A stretch of 64,000 nt of DNA from Megalonaias nervosa (Eukaryota; Mollusca; Bivalvia; Unionida; Unionidae): positions 1-64,000 of the forward strand of contig JAECUM010016870.1 of NCBI GenBank assembly GCA_016617855.1, in the 5' to 3' direction. How positions within the stretch are numbered: position 1 is the first letter of the stretch; each line of letters opens with the position of its first letter. Under the pieces are notes generated by a model. That model searched no databases and was not told where the DNA came from. It was given only the letters and a program-made list of their open reading frames with translations. The position numbers and the translations under genes were made by a program. Positions 35,120-46,760 of this stretch are shown here, piece by piece.

Positions 35120-36575
35120 AGACACCATCCCATTAGACCACTAAAATCACCAACTTTTAGAGGGATGTAAACAACTGAATATCCACTAAAACACTCTCTC
35201 ATTATTGGGCTGGAAAACAGCCACAAAGACATCCTACCATCAGATGGGTGAAATAGTCAGTAAAACATATTCCTCCGATTTGAGGACTGAAATAGCCACT
35301 ACTTGTAAAGCATCCAGCCATTAGAGCACTGAAACTAAGCTACTAAAATACTTTTTCATCATAGTACTGAAAAATATTCATTAAAACAATGACCTTAGAA
35401 GGCTGAAAAATAGCTACCGAAACATTCTCCCATCAGAATGCTAAAAATGCCACTAAAAATATCCTGTCATCAGATGGCTAAAAATCTACACTCCCATTAA
35501 AAAGCTGAAAAAGAGCCACTAAAATATCATCCCATTAGAGGGCTGAAAAATAGCCACTAAAACACTTCAATTATAAGGCTGAAACGTAGCCAGTAAAATA
35601 TCATCCCAGCAGAAGGCTGAAAATAGCCATTAAAACACACTCCATTAGAAGGCTGAAAATAGCCACTAAAACATCCACCCATTAGAAGGCTGAAACTAAA
35701 CCATTAAAGCATCCACCTATTAGAAGGCTGAAACTAAACCACTAAAACACCCACCCATTAGCTTAGCTAAAACTAAACCAATTAAACACCCACCCACTAG
35801 AAGGCTGAAAAATAGCCACTAAAACACCCATCCATTTGAAGGCTGAAACTAAACCACTAAAACACCCACCCATTAGAAGGCTGAAACTAAACCACTAAAA
35901 CACCCACCCATTAGAAGGCTGAAACTAAACCACTAAAACACCCACCCATTAGAAGGCTGAAACTAAACCACTAAAACACCCACCCATTAGAAGGCTGAAA
36001 CTAAACTACTAAAACACCCACCCATTAGCAGGCTAAAACTAAACCAATTAAACACCCACCCACTAGAAGGCTGAAAAATAGCCACTAAAACACCCATCCA
36101 TTTGAAGGCTGAAACTAAACCACTAAAACACCCACCCATTAGAAGGCTGAAACTAAACCACTAAAACACCCACCCATTAGAAGGCTGAAACTAAACCACT
36201 AAAACACCCACCCATTAGAAGGCTGAAACTAAACCACTAAAACACCCACCCATTAGAAGGCTAAAACTAAATCAATTAAACACCCACCCACTAGAAGGCT
36301 GAAAAATAGCCACTAAAACACCCATCCATTTGAAGGCTGAAAGTAAACCACTAAAACACCCACCCATTAGAAGGCTGAAAAATAGCCACTGAAACATCCA
36401 CCCATTAGAAGGCTGAAACTAAGCCACTAAAGTATCCACCCATTAGAAAGCAGAAACTAAACTACTAAAACACCCACCCATTAAATGGCTTAAAAACAGC
36501 CACTAAAACATCCACCCATTAGAAGGCTGAAACTAAACCACTAAACACATTAGAAGGCTGAAAAATAGCCACTAA
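35120..36575 (+). repeat. 38-bp satellite with higher-order units, ~38 monomers
   Basis: The consensus monomer is 'ctgaaactaaaccactaaaa' followed by 'cacccacccattagaagg'. The middle (35,640-36,480) is nearly uniform and the left flank (35,120-35,600) is strongly diverged. Variant monomers ('ccaattaaacacccacccac', then 'aaaaatagccactaaaacac' and 'ccatccatttgaagg') recur in the same order at 35,781, 36,047 and 36,275, that is 266 bp (7 monomers) and 228 bp (6 monomers) apart. This is higher-order structure. No coding frame. Confidence 0.95.
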
Positions 36576-39500
36576 AATGGTAGTTTTTAATAAATTTATT
36601 ATGCAAAAAGATCGGGATCAATATGAATCTTATTGATCAAAACTTGTGCAATAAAAACTTCAAGCCACAAGGAGAACTCCATTAAGTTTAATGTGTGAAA
36701 AGATGTTATCAAGTTCACCAATGATACTGTAATTTATGACTAACATTTTTTTCATTGTACATGTATCTAGGCTGTGCCCTTGTGCTTTCTGGTCACATAC
36801 AATTCAATTCCCTTATACTGTAATGTTTGGCCAAATTAGTATACTTTCATGGTAAGACAGGCAAAACATACTTACATTCTATTCATGATCTATCTATGAA
36901 GCAACATTTATAATGACAAAAATAATATGCTGTACAGGTTTCTTTTTTGAGAAAAGTTTCCAATTGAGAACACCATAAAAACCTGGCAGAAGAAGATCAT
37001 TGTATTATCCAGTAGAAAATGTTTGGCAGCAGTGAAAAAAAATGAAAATATTTTTAGTTTCAAGCCCACTACTGTGTACAACTGACCCATACATAGACTT
37101 CTTCCAGAAGCATTATGTTAGTTATTTCCAGTATTTATTTTCTACCAATCAGCAATCTACATTCATTTAAATAAGGTATTTAAAATGCCACAACACACAG
37201 ACTGGTTCTGTAACTCATAAAAGGATTAACTGCCTGTGACCTTTTAGCACAGTCAAAACTGAATAAATGGTAGCAAAGTGCAGTAAAATACACACAAAAA
37301 GCAACCATCTACAGTATATATCTTTGCAAGATTGTGCTCCATGTCACAAGACAAAAATTAGGCAATTCCATCATGTCATAATGGGGCTTTATTCTATTGT
37401 TCAGGTCATGCAGCAAACTTCTGGTTCATCAGGATTACTTAGTGCTTTCATAATGCTCCAGTGAGCAAATCATAAACAATTTAAAAATTTTCACACTGAA
37501 CTAATTCAATGAAGGTTTCAACAATTGAGGGTCTGATATGCATGCATGTAACCAGAGACAGGAACAAATAATTTAAATTACAGTGTACAACAAGTTTGAA
37601 AAGTACAGAATTCTCTACACTATATTATCAGCTATATTCTATCAGTGGCCATTCATGTTATTAATGAAGTGGTTTTCACTAAAAAGGTTACTTTATTTCT
37701 CACCTTTTTTGTAGAACTTTCATCAAGCACCAGCTGAGGAGTGACATTATTACTGTGAAGTTAGTCGCTGTGTGTTACATGTAGCTTCATGCAGTTTCGG
37801 TCAACAATGATACGTCAGAAAGTACATATACTCACATAACCAATGATCGGCACTTCTGATGCCAAGCAATGATGTTATTTTTTGGCACCAATGTTTAAAG
37901 ACGAACATTACCACTGAATGAAAATGTTTCCTGCTGACACAAAACCAAACAATATAAAATGAATAAGATATTAGTTTGTGAAAAATTACTTTCTATTTGT
38001 AATAATACTGAAAAACAAAATGAGGTCAAGTTCTGATATTTTCACTTAAAACTGGTTTCTACCAGTATATTAAGCATGCAATATAAATTTCCCCCTCCCC
38101 CGCCAATAATCTTTCAATGTAGCACATAGATGAGAAGTCTTGCCAGACATGGCTTGGACTCATTTTAATACATGTTTTTATTTTTCATGCAACTTCAAAA
38201 CAAAAGTGGCAAGTTTATTATATGCAACAATGACAGACAGACAGACAGACAGAGACAGAGAGAGAGAAAGAGAGAAAGTTTATGCATTATACCTTTTGAT
38301 CAACATAATCCTCACCTTTGTCTGTAGATTTTTAAAATGACATTAATGTTTTAAAACCATGACGTTTTTTAAAATGTGCTGCAATTATCTTCATTTCAGA
38401 ATTCTTCAACTGACACAATTTTGATGCTGCTGTTCATTTAGCAATGCTTTTTGTATTTAAAAAAGAATTTATGTAAATTGACTGGGTTATTAACCAGCTT
38501 TTATTGTTCTTTTTATTTTGCTATTAATTTATAGTCTGGTTCTATGGTCCAACTTGGTCATTATTAACATAAACGAGCTAAAAGCTTCAGAAATTAAAGG
38601 CTGAAATTCAAATGAGCCAATATTGCTGTAATAATCTGAATGAACACAGAACACACTGAGAATATTTGAACAAGCCTAGAATTAACACTAAATGGATGCA
38701 AAATAAACAGGAAATAATTTGGTTTTACAACTGCTGAATCCAAAGCCTCTCACACATTCAGTCTGGAGTAGATAGAGAGGTCTAACCAGGGATACCTATT
38801 TATAGCCATTAAAAATGATGAAGCCATATATTAAGACCAATCAATGCAAGCATAATTTGAGATAGACTTATTGGCCTTGGCCAGCATTTGACTTTAGCCA
38901 ATATATAACACATTATTGATAGACATGACGTGATTAGCTCATGCCCAAAAAAATCTATAGCCAATTATTTTACAGTGAATACAATCTATCACAGAAACTA
39001 ATTTCACAGTGAAGTTTGCATATTAGTATGCATTTCAGTTCAGTTTAAAGTGATGATGACAAGAGGCCTGAAAACGCTAACAAGACCTTCTCAATAAGCA
39101 AGTTAATATTGTTCCATAAGTTAGACCAATATTCATTAAGGTGTAATGAAATATGTACAGTATTGCCATTTTCAACTTGGAAATTATGCATTTGAATACT
39201 TGAGAAGTGTGATATGAGGCAACATTAAGTTAAAGTAAAAGTTCATAAAGTACACTTAGACCTTAATGACATCCAGTTCAGTTTCAGAAACTGCAATTCC
39301 AAATCCTATGTAAGTCAATAACTCGATCCTTACTAGAGGTGTAAACTTGATGTAGGTAGTCTATATTGTTGCTGTTGTTGATGGTGGTGGTTTTTTCACA
39401 TGGCAGCAATCATCTCTCCTGCTGTGAGCAATACTTAGACTGACATGATAATTATTGTCATCCAGTAAATGTAATTGCTGCCTTTCTTTTCTTCCAGGCA

Positions 39501-39697
39501 CAATGAAGAATCTGTATAGACCTTTGTTTATACTTCAGTGTGGACTTTATGGAATTATTAAGAGGCTAATGGGTCCTTGAGCCTTCAAGTGTTTTTGTTT
39601 GTTGAATGACATTTCTAGATAATGCTATTTAAAGCATTAGATGTGTGTAGTAGTACTGGTATACCAGTTTACCATGGTATTTTTTACAGGTGGTACA
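36576..39697. other. Long noncoding stretch with a weak splice-acceptor-like site
   Basis: It contains a (ACAG)n/(GA)n microsatellite at 38,231-38,276 and a pyrimidine tract ending CTTTCTTTTCTTCCAG at about 39,498. The frame after that tract is open for only some 28 codons and unrecognised. Small perfect palindromes (ACTGGTATACCAGT, TACCATGGTA) lie at 39,650-39,710. No exon can be supported. Confidence 0.4.
38231..38276. repeat. (ACAG)n/(GA)n microsatellite
   Basis: Four or five ACAG units run into GA-rich units. Confidence 0.93.
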
Positions 39698-39708
39698 TAC
39701 CATGGTAC

Positions 39709-40032
39709 CACTCCAGTGGCCTAGTGGTTACAGCATCCACCTCAGATGCAGGAGATCACAGGTTTGAACCCCAGCCGAGTCATACCAAAGACTTATAAAA
39801 ATGGTACTAACAGCTGCCTCGCTAGGCGCTCAGCATTAAGAGGTTAGTGTTAGAACTGGTCGGCCTGGTGTCAGCATAATGTGACTGGGTAGGACATCAT
39901 ACTACATGACTGTGGCATGATGCCCCAGTGCTAGACATCACTCTAAACTGCCACACTGCAGACATCGTAGCGATATGACTGAAAAATTGTTGAAGTTATG
40001 TTAAAAATCCAAATCACACATACACACACATA
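39709..40032 (+). mobile_element. SINE-A copy 1 (full-length, tRNA-derived)
   Basis: The head has an A box TGGCCTAGTGGTTAC (about 39,717) and a B box GGTTTGAACCCC (about 39,762) at tRNA spacing. The body contains 'aaagacttataaaaatggta', 'gctcagcattaagaggttag', 'ggtcggcctggtgtcagcat' and 'gatatgactgaaaaattgtt', and the tail is CA-rich. The 11-bp target duplication TACCATGGTAC (39,698-39,708) reappears as TACCATGATAC at 41,578-41,588, on the far side of the TIR element that inserted at its TA. Confidence 0.9.
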
Positions 40033-41577
40033 CACCACTCCCTCGATAACTTGCGCACAACGGGGTCCACAAACACAGACCGCGCTATAAGCAAGGGCGC
40101 GAGTTACCAAGGGACCCCAAAAAATTGAAAAAAATCACTTGGACATTGAGAAAACAGCGGGGGGGGGGGGTTGGGGGGTTGGGGTTAGGGAACTTCGTGT
40201 TTAATGACTGAATCCTCATTTTACATTCACGTTGATAATAACTTTTAATAACACACTTTTTCTAATGAAGTTGTTCGTTATTCTGTTTAAATAACATTTA
40301 TTTTCAAAATGTCCAACATGTGAAACTGGTTTCAACAATCATTACGTTTACACGAAAACACTGCTTTTTGTTTTCTTGATGAGTCTGGTTCCCGGAGTGG
40401 TATGGCATTGTATCCTGCCAAAATGGGAGTGAAAAGAGCAGGGAACTAGACTAACTGTTGATACACTACCAAACAAGATTCCTTTTGTTCAAAACGCAAG
40501 CGAAATTTTCGTGAGACCATCATCTACATCGAATCTCAATTTTTGTGCTGTTCAATTAGTACAGTATTGATATCGTGATTTCATTGGAAGTAATAATGAA
40601 ACTTTTTATCATTCTTGAGGATATCTCAAAGTGCCAGTTCAAGAATTGCCCACAATGGTCCATATCTGTGAAACCAAGCTCTTTATTTTACGAAGTATAG
40701 TATTCTTTTCGCTTGGTTGCCGTGCTATCTTTGATCACAGTTACCACTGAGTCGGTTAATTTAAGGTAGTTTATGTTACATACACAATAACATTTATAAC
40801 AGTGTTCAAATGATCAACTGAAGTGAGTTCACCTGACATATGACCAGGGCAGCTAGATTTTAAGTTTGTAGGATTTTTGTGCCATTTAACTTTTCTTTTA
40901 TTTCACCTCCATTATTTGATTCAAAAGACATAATTAACGTGATAATACAAAGAAGGCCAGCTTTTAATTCAGTGCAACAATGCAACAAATACTTCTGCAA
41001 GTCAGTTATCAAAACACGGTCGGCACCTAAATAGGTTCTCAGAGAAATGCTCGCAGACATAGCTGTTACGGTAGATTGACACATTTTACGTTTAATTACA
41101 AGAGGACACATTGCATTTATGATGATTACACTTAAAAGGAACTAGAAGATAGAACTAGAACACAAATTTCAATTGATAAAAAAATTATTTCATTTGCATT
41201 TATTTATTAAAGTATTGCCTCCACTCGGCGTAAGTGACATTTTCATTGATCAAAATTTCCTTACATATTGTTAATTGCAGTGTGCTAGGAATGTCACTTG
41301 GAAAGAAAATGTGAAAAAATTGTATGACTTATTTTTAAATTTGGTATTTCATAATGTTGATTAAAATATCCAGGTCCTATCTACCATTTTCGACGATAAA
41401 ACGAGCGATATATCAAAGTTTTTGTAGCTAATTTTGATCGCGATTTCCATAAAGTTCATAAAATAAGGATCTATTTTTTGGGGTAATTTCTGGTTTTAAA
41501 AATTGGGATCCACACCTGACCCCGCGTTATAAGTGGGTTCGCGAGTTATAAGGGCGCGAGTTATCGAGGGAGTGGTG
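40033..41577. mobile_element. TIR element, 1,545 bp, TA target site, no recognised transposase
   Basis: Ends CACCACTCCCTCGATAACTT and, reversed, CACCACTCCCTCGATAACTC match, with TA on each side (40,031-40,032; 41,578-41,579). Homology between the arms continues inward ('gcgc', 'cggggtc', 'gcgagtta' with rearrangement), and both subterminal regions repeat GCGAGTTA/TAACTCGC motifs. The arms are richer in CpG than the neighbouring DNA. The only longer open frame (40,860-41,111, minus, 83 codons) shows no DDE motif. TA targeting fits Tc1/mariner-like enzymes, but the superfamily is not fixed by what I can see. Confidence 0.85.
40159..40190 (+). other. G-quadruplex-prone G tract
   Basis: Runs of 12, 6, 4 and 3 guanines separated by TT, TT and TTA, inside the left part of the TIR element. 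The pattern satisfies the usual four-run G4 rule. Confidence 0.8.
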
Positions 41578-41588
41578 TACCATGATAC

Positions 41589-41928
41589 TTTATCAATGTA
41601 CTGGTACATCATTAGTTTCTGTCAGAAAATGTAAGGAAATTCCCAAGGAATATTGTTACAACAAGACATTAATGTGATTAACAGCATCTTTTCATTATTC
41701 ATGATGAAATTGTTAAAACAATAATCTTTTTTTACAACTTAGTAGTGAATATTACAAATATAATTACAGTTAGGATCTTTTACTTACATCTTGGACATGT
41801 GCCACCTATGCCAATGCAGTGGCCAATGGAATGTTGTGAAAAATATTCCAGTCAAATCCATTAACTTTCAAACTGAAATTAAAGCACATGTCATGTTGTA
41901 GCTATTTACTAGCGTATGTGAATGTGTT
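41589..41928. other. Noncoding stretch, no feature seen
   Basis: AT-rich host sequence following the SINE-A target duplication. Confidence 0.5.
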
Positions 41929-41943
41929 AAGTATACAATGTAT

Positions 41944-42029
41944 TCGTTGATAAAATAGGCTGGGGAAACTTTGAGTGGGATGCCAACACAGGGCAAGATA
42001 TTTATCAGAGATGGGTAGTAAACATAAAA
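41944..42029 (-). repeat. 86-bp module flanked by a 15-bp direct repeat, inverted copy nearby
   Basis: The module is bounded by AAGTATACAATGTAT at 41,929-41,943 and again at 42,030-42,044. Read in reverse it matches 42,477-42,560 with one clear mismatch. An A-rich 'aacataaaa' at its right side could be a retroposon-like tail, but no promoter or gene is visible in it. Confidence 0.7.
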
Positions 42030-42049
42030 AAGTATACAATGTATAATGT

Positions 42050-42353
42050 TTAGCAACGTGGAACGAATTGCCCACTGAACTTAGACACAAAGACACAGTG
42101 ATCTCATTCAACAGCGCTCTTCAAACTCAACTATTTCAACTGCAAGAACAGACTTAAAGAACTAATAATGTTTCCTTACCTTAAATATTTACAGCATGTT
42201 TTCTGTTTTCTAATTTCGTGGTGTTTGTTTTTATTTTTGTAATCATATCATTATATATGTCTTTTAAGTGTTGTCAAATGTTGTAAAGCACTTAGAGCTT
42301 CTAAAGATTAGGTGCTATACAAAGTCCTCATTATTATTATTATTATTATTATT
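42050..42353 (+). mobile_element. LINE fragment F: C-terminus, 3' UTR and (ATT)n tail
   Basis: 42,054-42,154 encodes LATWNELPTELRHKDTVISF and continues NSALQTQLFQL before a stop, the W-N-x-L-P and F-(K/N)-x-x-L-x-T-x-L-F ending of CR1/L2-like LINE ORFs. The 3' UTR has 'taaagcacttagagctt' and 'taggtgctatacaaag' before (ATT)8, a tail hairpin widespread in such elements. It belongs to a different subfamily from copies A-D. Confidence 0.8.
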
Positions 42354-42476
42354 CATTGGTAAGACTGCAAATCACCCTACAACTTTTAAGAGTGCACTTT
42401 TTTCTGAGAGAACTCTAGGTAATTTCCTGAGTCCTCTAAATATTTCTCATTTATTGCGTTTATTGAGTAAGAGTGT

Positions 42477-42560
42477 TTTATGTTTACTACCCATCTCTGA
42501 TAAATATCTTGCCCTGTGTTGGCATCCCACTCAAAGTTTCCCCTGCCTATTTTATCAAAA
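42477..42560 (+). repeat. Inverted partner of the 86-bp module
   Basis: 'tttatgtttactacccatct' through 'ccctgcctattttatcaa' is the reverse complement of 41,944-42,029 with a single clear mismatch (CCCCTGCC for CCCCAGCC). The two copies flank LINE fragment F, so the region can fold into an 84-bp stem with a ~450-base loop. Confidence 0.85.
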
Positions 42561-42562
42561 GT

Positions 42563-43043
42563 GTAGCTAGAAATTTGTAGGCTTAACTAGTTACAGTTTT
42601 TAGATTGCAACTTATAAAACAATTAACAACACATAGCAACTATATATGTGTTATGTACATGCTCCTTAGAAACAAAATATTTTTTTGTATTTATACCAAC
42701 TTTTTCAAAGGGATAAATGGGACAAAATATGACAAGTTGGTAACTGAAAACAAAATAATATTCACTTGACTTTCAGGAACAGTTTTGCAGTACATGTCCT
42801 GTAGACTGAAAGAATGTACTGTACCAAATGAAGTTGTATCCGCATCAACTTTAAATACATCTGCAAATTAATCTTCTACAAAAAATATTCAAATGATTAT
42901 GCTTTTTCATACCCTTTCACCCTTATACTTTGCAATAATAAACTCATCGCCTGACCAAGTCTGCAATTATAAGTACATTTGTTGAGCTGCTTGCAAAGAA
43001 TACAGCAGCAATGGTGCTTAATAAAGTCTGCATAAAAGCAGTA
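42563..43043. other. Noncoding stretch, no feature seen
   Basis: Unique AT-rich sequence up to the SINE dimer. Confidence 0.5.
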
Positions 43044-43058
43044 GGTCTATGGTAAATG

Positions 43059-43290
43059 TTGTTGTAGGTTTAATGCCATTTTTCAGCACACAATAGGCTA
43101 TTCATGGAGGAAGAACCTGGGAAAAAATCCCAGGAAGAACATCTGACCATAAGAAGCTATTGGCAAGCTTTCTCACATACCCACATAAAAATCTGGCAGA
43201 GCTCGAGACTCAAACCCATGTGGACAGAGGTGAGATGTCAGTGATCTTTAACAGTGAGCACTTTTGACCACTCTGCCACCTGGGACCCTT
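43059..43290 (-). mobile_element. SINE-B copy 2, downstream half of a SINE dimer
   Basis: On the minus strand it has the SINE-B head (TGGCAGAGTGGTC, then GGTTTGAGTCTCGAG), body and a short (CAA)2-type tail ('caacaac' read in reverse at 43,059-43,065). The left flank is GGTCTATGGTAAATG at 43,044-43,058. Its head abuts the CA-repeat tail of SINE-A copy 2 with no duplicated target between them. Confidence 0.85.
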
Positions 43291-43292
43291 AT

Positions 43293-43293
<1 letters not shown>

Positions 43294-43333
<40 letters not shown>

Positions 43334-43637
43334 TTGAGATTTTTAACATAGTTTTAACAATTTTTCAGTCATATTGCTACAATGTCTGCAGTGTGGCAGT
43401 TTAAAGTGATGTCTAGCACTCAGGGCATCATGCCACAGACATTTAGCATGATGTCCCACCCAGTCACATTATACTGACGCCAGTCTGACCAGTCCTAACA
43501 CTAACCTCTTAATGCTGAGTGCCAAGCGAGGCAGCTGCCTGTACCATTTTTACAAGTCTTTGGTATGACTCGGCCAGGGTTCAAACCCACACCTCCCACA
43601 TCCATGGCGGATGCTCTAACCACTAGGCCACTGGAAC
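43294..43637 (-). mobile_element. SINE-A copy 2, upstream half of a SINE dimer
   Basis: On the minus strand: head 'ccagtggcctagtggttaga' (A box), B box GGTTTGAACCC, the standard SINE-A body and a (CA)n tail (GT run at 43,294-43,332). The head is followed on the plus strand by GGTCTATGGTAAATG (43,638-43,652), identical over 15 bases to the repeat left of SINE-B copy 2. Confidence 0.9.
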
Positions 43638-43751
43638 GGTCTATGGTAAATGGAAACAAGTGTTCTTGGGAAAATATGTCACATATACATGTATACATGT
43701 ATTTGGTGTGGAAGTGTTACACAGTGGCTGGACTTGAGGAATATATTTGGT

Positions 43752-43954
43752 TGGTTCTGTGTGGTTTAATGACATTTTTCAGCACATGATACACTTTACA
43801 TGGCAGCTAGTGGAAGAACCCAGAAAGAACCACTAACCCACAGGAAGCTATTGGCAAGCTTTCTCACATATCAACATTGGTCAAGCTGAGACTCAAACCT
43901 GCACAGGTGGTGAAGTGAATGAACAGTGTCCATTCAGCCACCTAGGGCCCCCAC
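43752..43954 (-). mobile_element. SINE-B copy 3
   Basis: On the minus strand: 'ggggccctaggtggctgaat' head, B-box-like GGTTTGAGTCTCAG, 'tgtgagaaagcttgccaata' body and 'gaaaaatgtcattaaacc' end. The A-box region is damaged and no clean target duplication is visible, so it is older than copy 1. Confidence 0.82.
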
Positions 43955-44171
43955 TACAGGATGTATCTAGGATATAAACATTTTTATATAATAAGCAAAA
44001 CATTGTAATGTGACTGGAAGAATTAAAACAAAGCTCAATGTTTCTCATATTCTTTATTTTATTAATTGAATACTGCATGGAATGATGTTACACATTGCTT
44101 CAATGGCTTTTTCTTTCTTCTTTCAAATTCCCACTAATAATTTTCATTTTCTTTTGATTTGTTAAGAACAG

Positions 44172-44172
<1 letters not shown>

Positions 44173-44231
<59 letters not shown>
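44173..44231. repeat. (CT)n microsatellite
   Basis: About 23 perfect CT units, then an interrupted tail. Confidence 0.96.
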
Positions 44232-45482
44232 AGCTGTGGTTATTAAAATCACTGTATTATATGAAGTACTATACCTAAATATTCTCTTTCATTCATCTGT
44301 CACAATACATGAATGTTTATGCATTTAGTGGCCATGTCTTTTAATAATAAAAGGCATTGTGAACAGCTTAAACTCCACATTGTCTGTTGTTACTCAGCTC
44401 ACAGGCTAGTTACTATCATGCAGTGTAGTGGACATCTAATATTACATAACTATATTGCTGCAACTTTCCTATAGGGGCAATAAAACAATCTATATAGCCA
44501 CAATGTTGACATCCATGATGACCAGAATCCAGTAATGAGAGACAGCACCATGGATTAATTAATTTCCAGCATGGAAAAGCAGAATTTTCAAAATTTGATA
44601 CACTTGTAGTTATCATTCAGTGCCTTCATCAACTTCACATCAAAATGCTTCTGTGTCACAAGGATGAATGTCAAATATTTTCCACTGTCTGGATATGTGT
44701 TCAGCACAATACCACCTTATCTCTATCATCAGTCTATTGAAGGGATACTACTCTCTAATAAACATGAGATTTAAAATCACTATCAGAGTAAATTTTGGAC
44801 TGGACCAATAAGTTGTTCTCCATCACTTTTAATAATTTCTGGCATTTCTGGCTGTATTGGAGAATGGACAATGCAAGAAGCAGTTCAGTTGGATATGATC
44901 TGCATTCATACATTAGCAGCTCACACAGGAGATCAATTAACAGCTGATGGATTGACAGGTCATCATTTTCTGCGAGAAATTGCTAATAAAGATTGAATGT
45001 TTGGAAAAATTTGATACAATGGATTGATACAAGAGGGATTTGACTGTTAAGCTGTCTGTGTATAAAGGTTAGTTCACATTATTCAATTGTTACAAGCAAC
45101 CAGATATTGCAAATTGTGATTAAGCAGACTAACCAACATCAAATTTGCCATGTACAGTTTTTCTCGGCCATGACCAGTAACATCACAAAAAAAGAACAAT
45201 GATGGAGAGATGATATATCCCCCAACCCCACCCTTCTACTTATGTAAATACTGACCTACTGAAAGTAACCTGTGGCCCAGCATTCTCAATTTTAATTCTA
45301 CCTATGCTAATTGTACTATATAGTCCAGTACTAAATTCTACATATACAACCAAAGCTGTAAATCGCTACCACCCATGGGAAATGACAAAACTGGCCTTTG
45401 TACACAGGTAACCTCTGTACTCAGGTTCACATTTCAAAATTGGTTTTTGAACAAATAACATGCAATGAATATAATTTTTACT

Positions 45483-45484
45483 GC

Positions 45485-45515
<31 letters not shown>

Positions 45516-45522
45516 GGTGGTG
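45483..45522. repeat. (TTG)n/(GTG)n microsatellite
   Basis: Five TTG units followed by six or seven GTG units. Confidence 0.93.
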
Positions 45523-46760
45523 TTGTTATCAAGATTGCTTTATGTTCACTTTGGAAAAAATCACAAAATATATGCATATATTGTTTTCTGCCAAATTTAT
45601 TTTCTACACAAGATTACTGTATCTGCTCACTTTAATTCATCCCATAAATTAAATCATCACTGATTTAAAATAATCACTGATTTTAATTTGTTTTATACAC
45701 CATGAGAAAACATTAATTTAATGTAACTACAGATTGACAGCTTATATACAACTAAAAAGAGGATTGACTCAATGGTCTGCCAACTTGTATACATTAGGCT
45801 TGAAAACAGCTGATCATAATTCATAAACAATACCTGGATTCGCATGTAACTTTCTTAAATCAAAAGACAGTCAGCTTATTGAGGCCTCTGAAGAGTAGGA
45901 AATCAAAATAAGAAGTATATGGCATTTTTTGTGACCCATGAACCAAAACTTTACAAACCTAAATTTACAGACATGTTTTAAATATTGAATGACCCTGACC
46001 TTAATGAAAAGGGATGTAATTGCATCTCTTGTCAAAGATGAACTTTTTTTTATTAGAAATAGCTCTAACTCACAAGCAAATAGATGAAGATATTCCAGTA
46101 AACCAGTCACAATGACACAAAGGAATCTTCCATTTCTCCTGCTACAATAACACAGCTACTTTTCCCAACCATCCAGCAGATGAACTGCTGACTTGCTTAA
46201 TATATCTTATTTGGGTAATTTATATTTTTATTTTGTTAATCCATGAAAGGATTTTGATTTTTGGGGGGGATTGCCCGTCATCTCATTATATCATCTAATA
46301 CTACTATGTATGATGGGTCATTTTTCCCAATTTCTATTGTTCTTACATAAAGGTCATTACAATTCACCCACTTACACTTTACCACTCTAAAAACTGGGGG
46401 CAAAGGGGTATATATTACATCACAGTTTTCTAATATGCCCTTAACATGATAATTTTACTCATATTGATAACACTTTCTTTTTTTCCCTGGAAGAGTTACA
46501 GTTTGAAATCTTCCTTGATTCAATATCAAACTGTGTCAGACTTGAAATCCATTGAATACATAACAATGGACTTGAATGAAATTACTCTTCCAGCAGAAAC
46601 AAGGGCTGGAAAATTTAAATATATTGAAAATAATTTTGAGAGATGAACCATTTCTGCAATAATTTAATGGAAAATAAATTAAATTTTAAATTGAATTCAT
46701 TCCACTGATTTATACCTACTTATACTAGCATCCATCTTTATGGAGAAAAATTCCATTATA

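Larger units (their letters stand above)
43955..46758. other. Long noncoding stretch with two microsatellites
   Basis: Besides the (CT)n tract at 44,173-44,231 and the TTG/GTG run at 45,483-45,522, the sequence is AT-rich with short open frames only. Confidence 0.5.

Noticed and set aside
39480..39580. Exon after a strong pyrimidine tract and CCAG acceptor
   Set aside because: The following frame stops after about 28 codons, has no donor or homology, and such tracts are common by chance.
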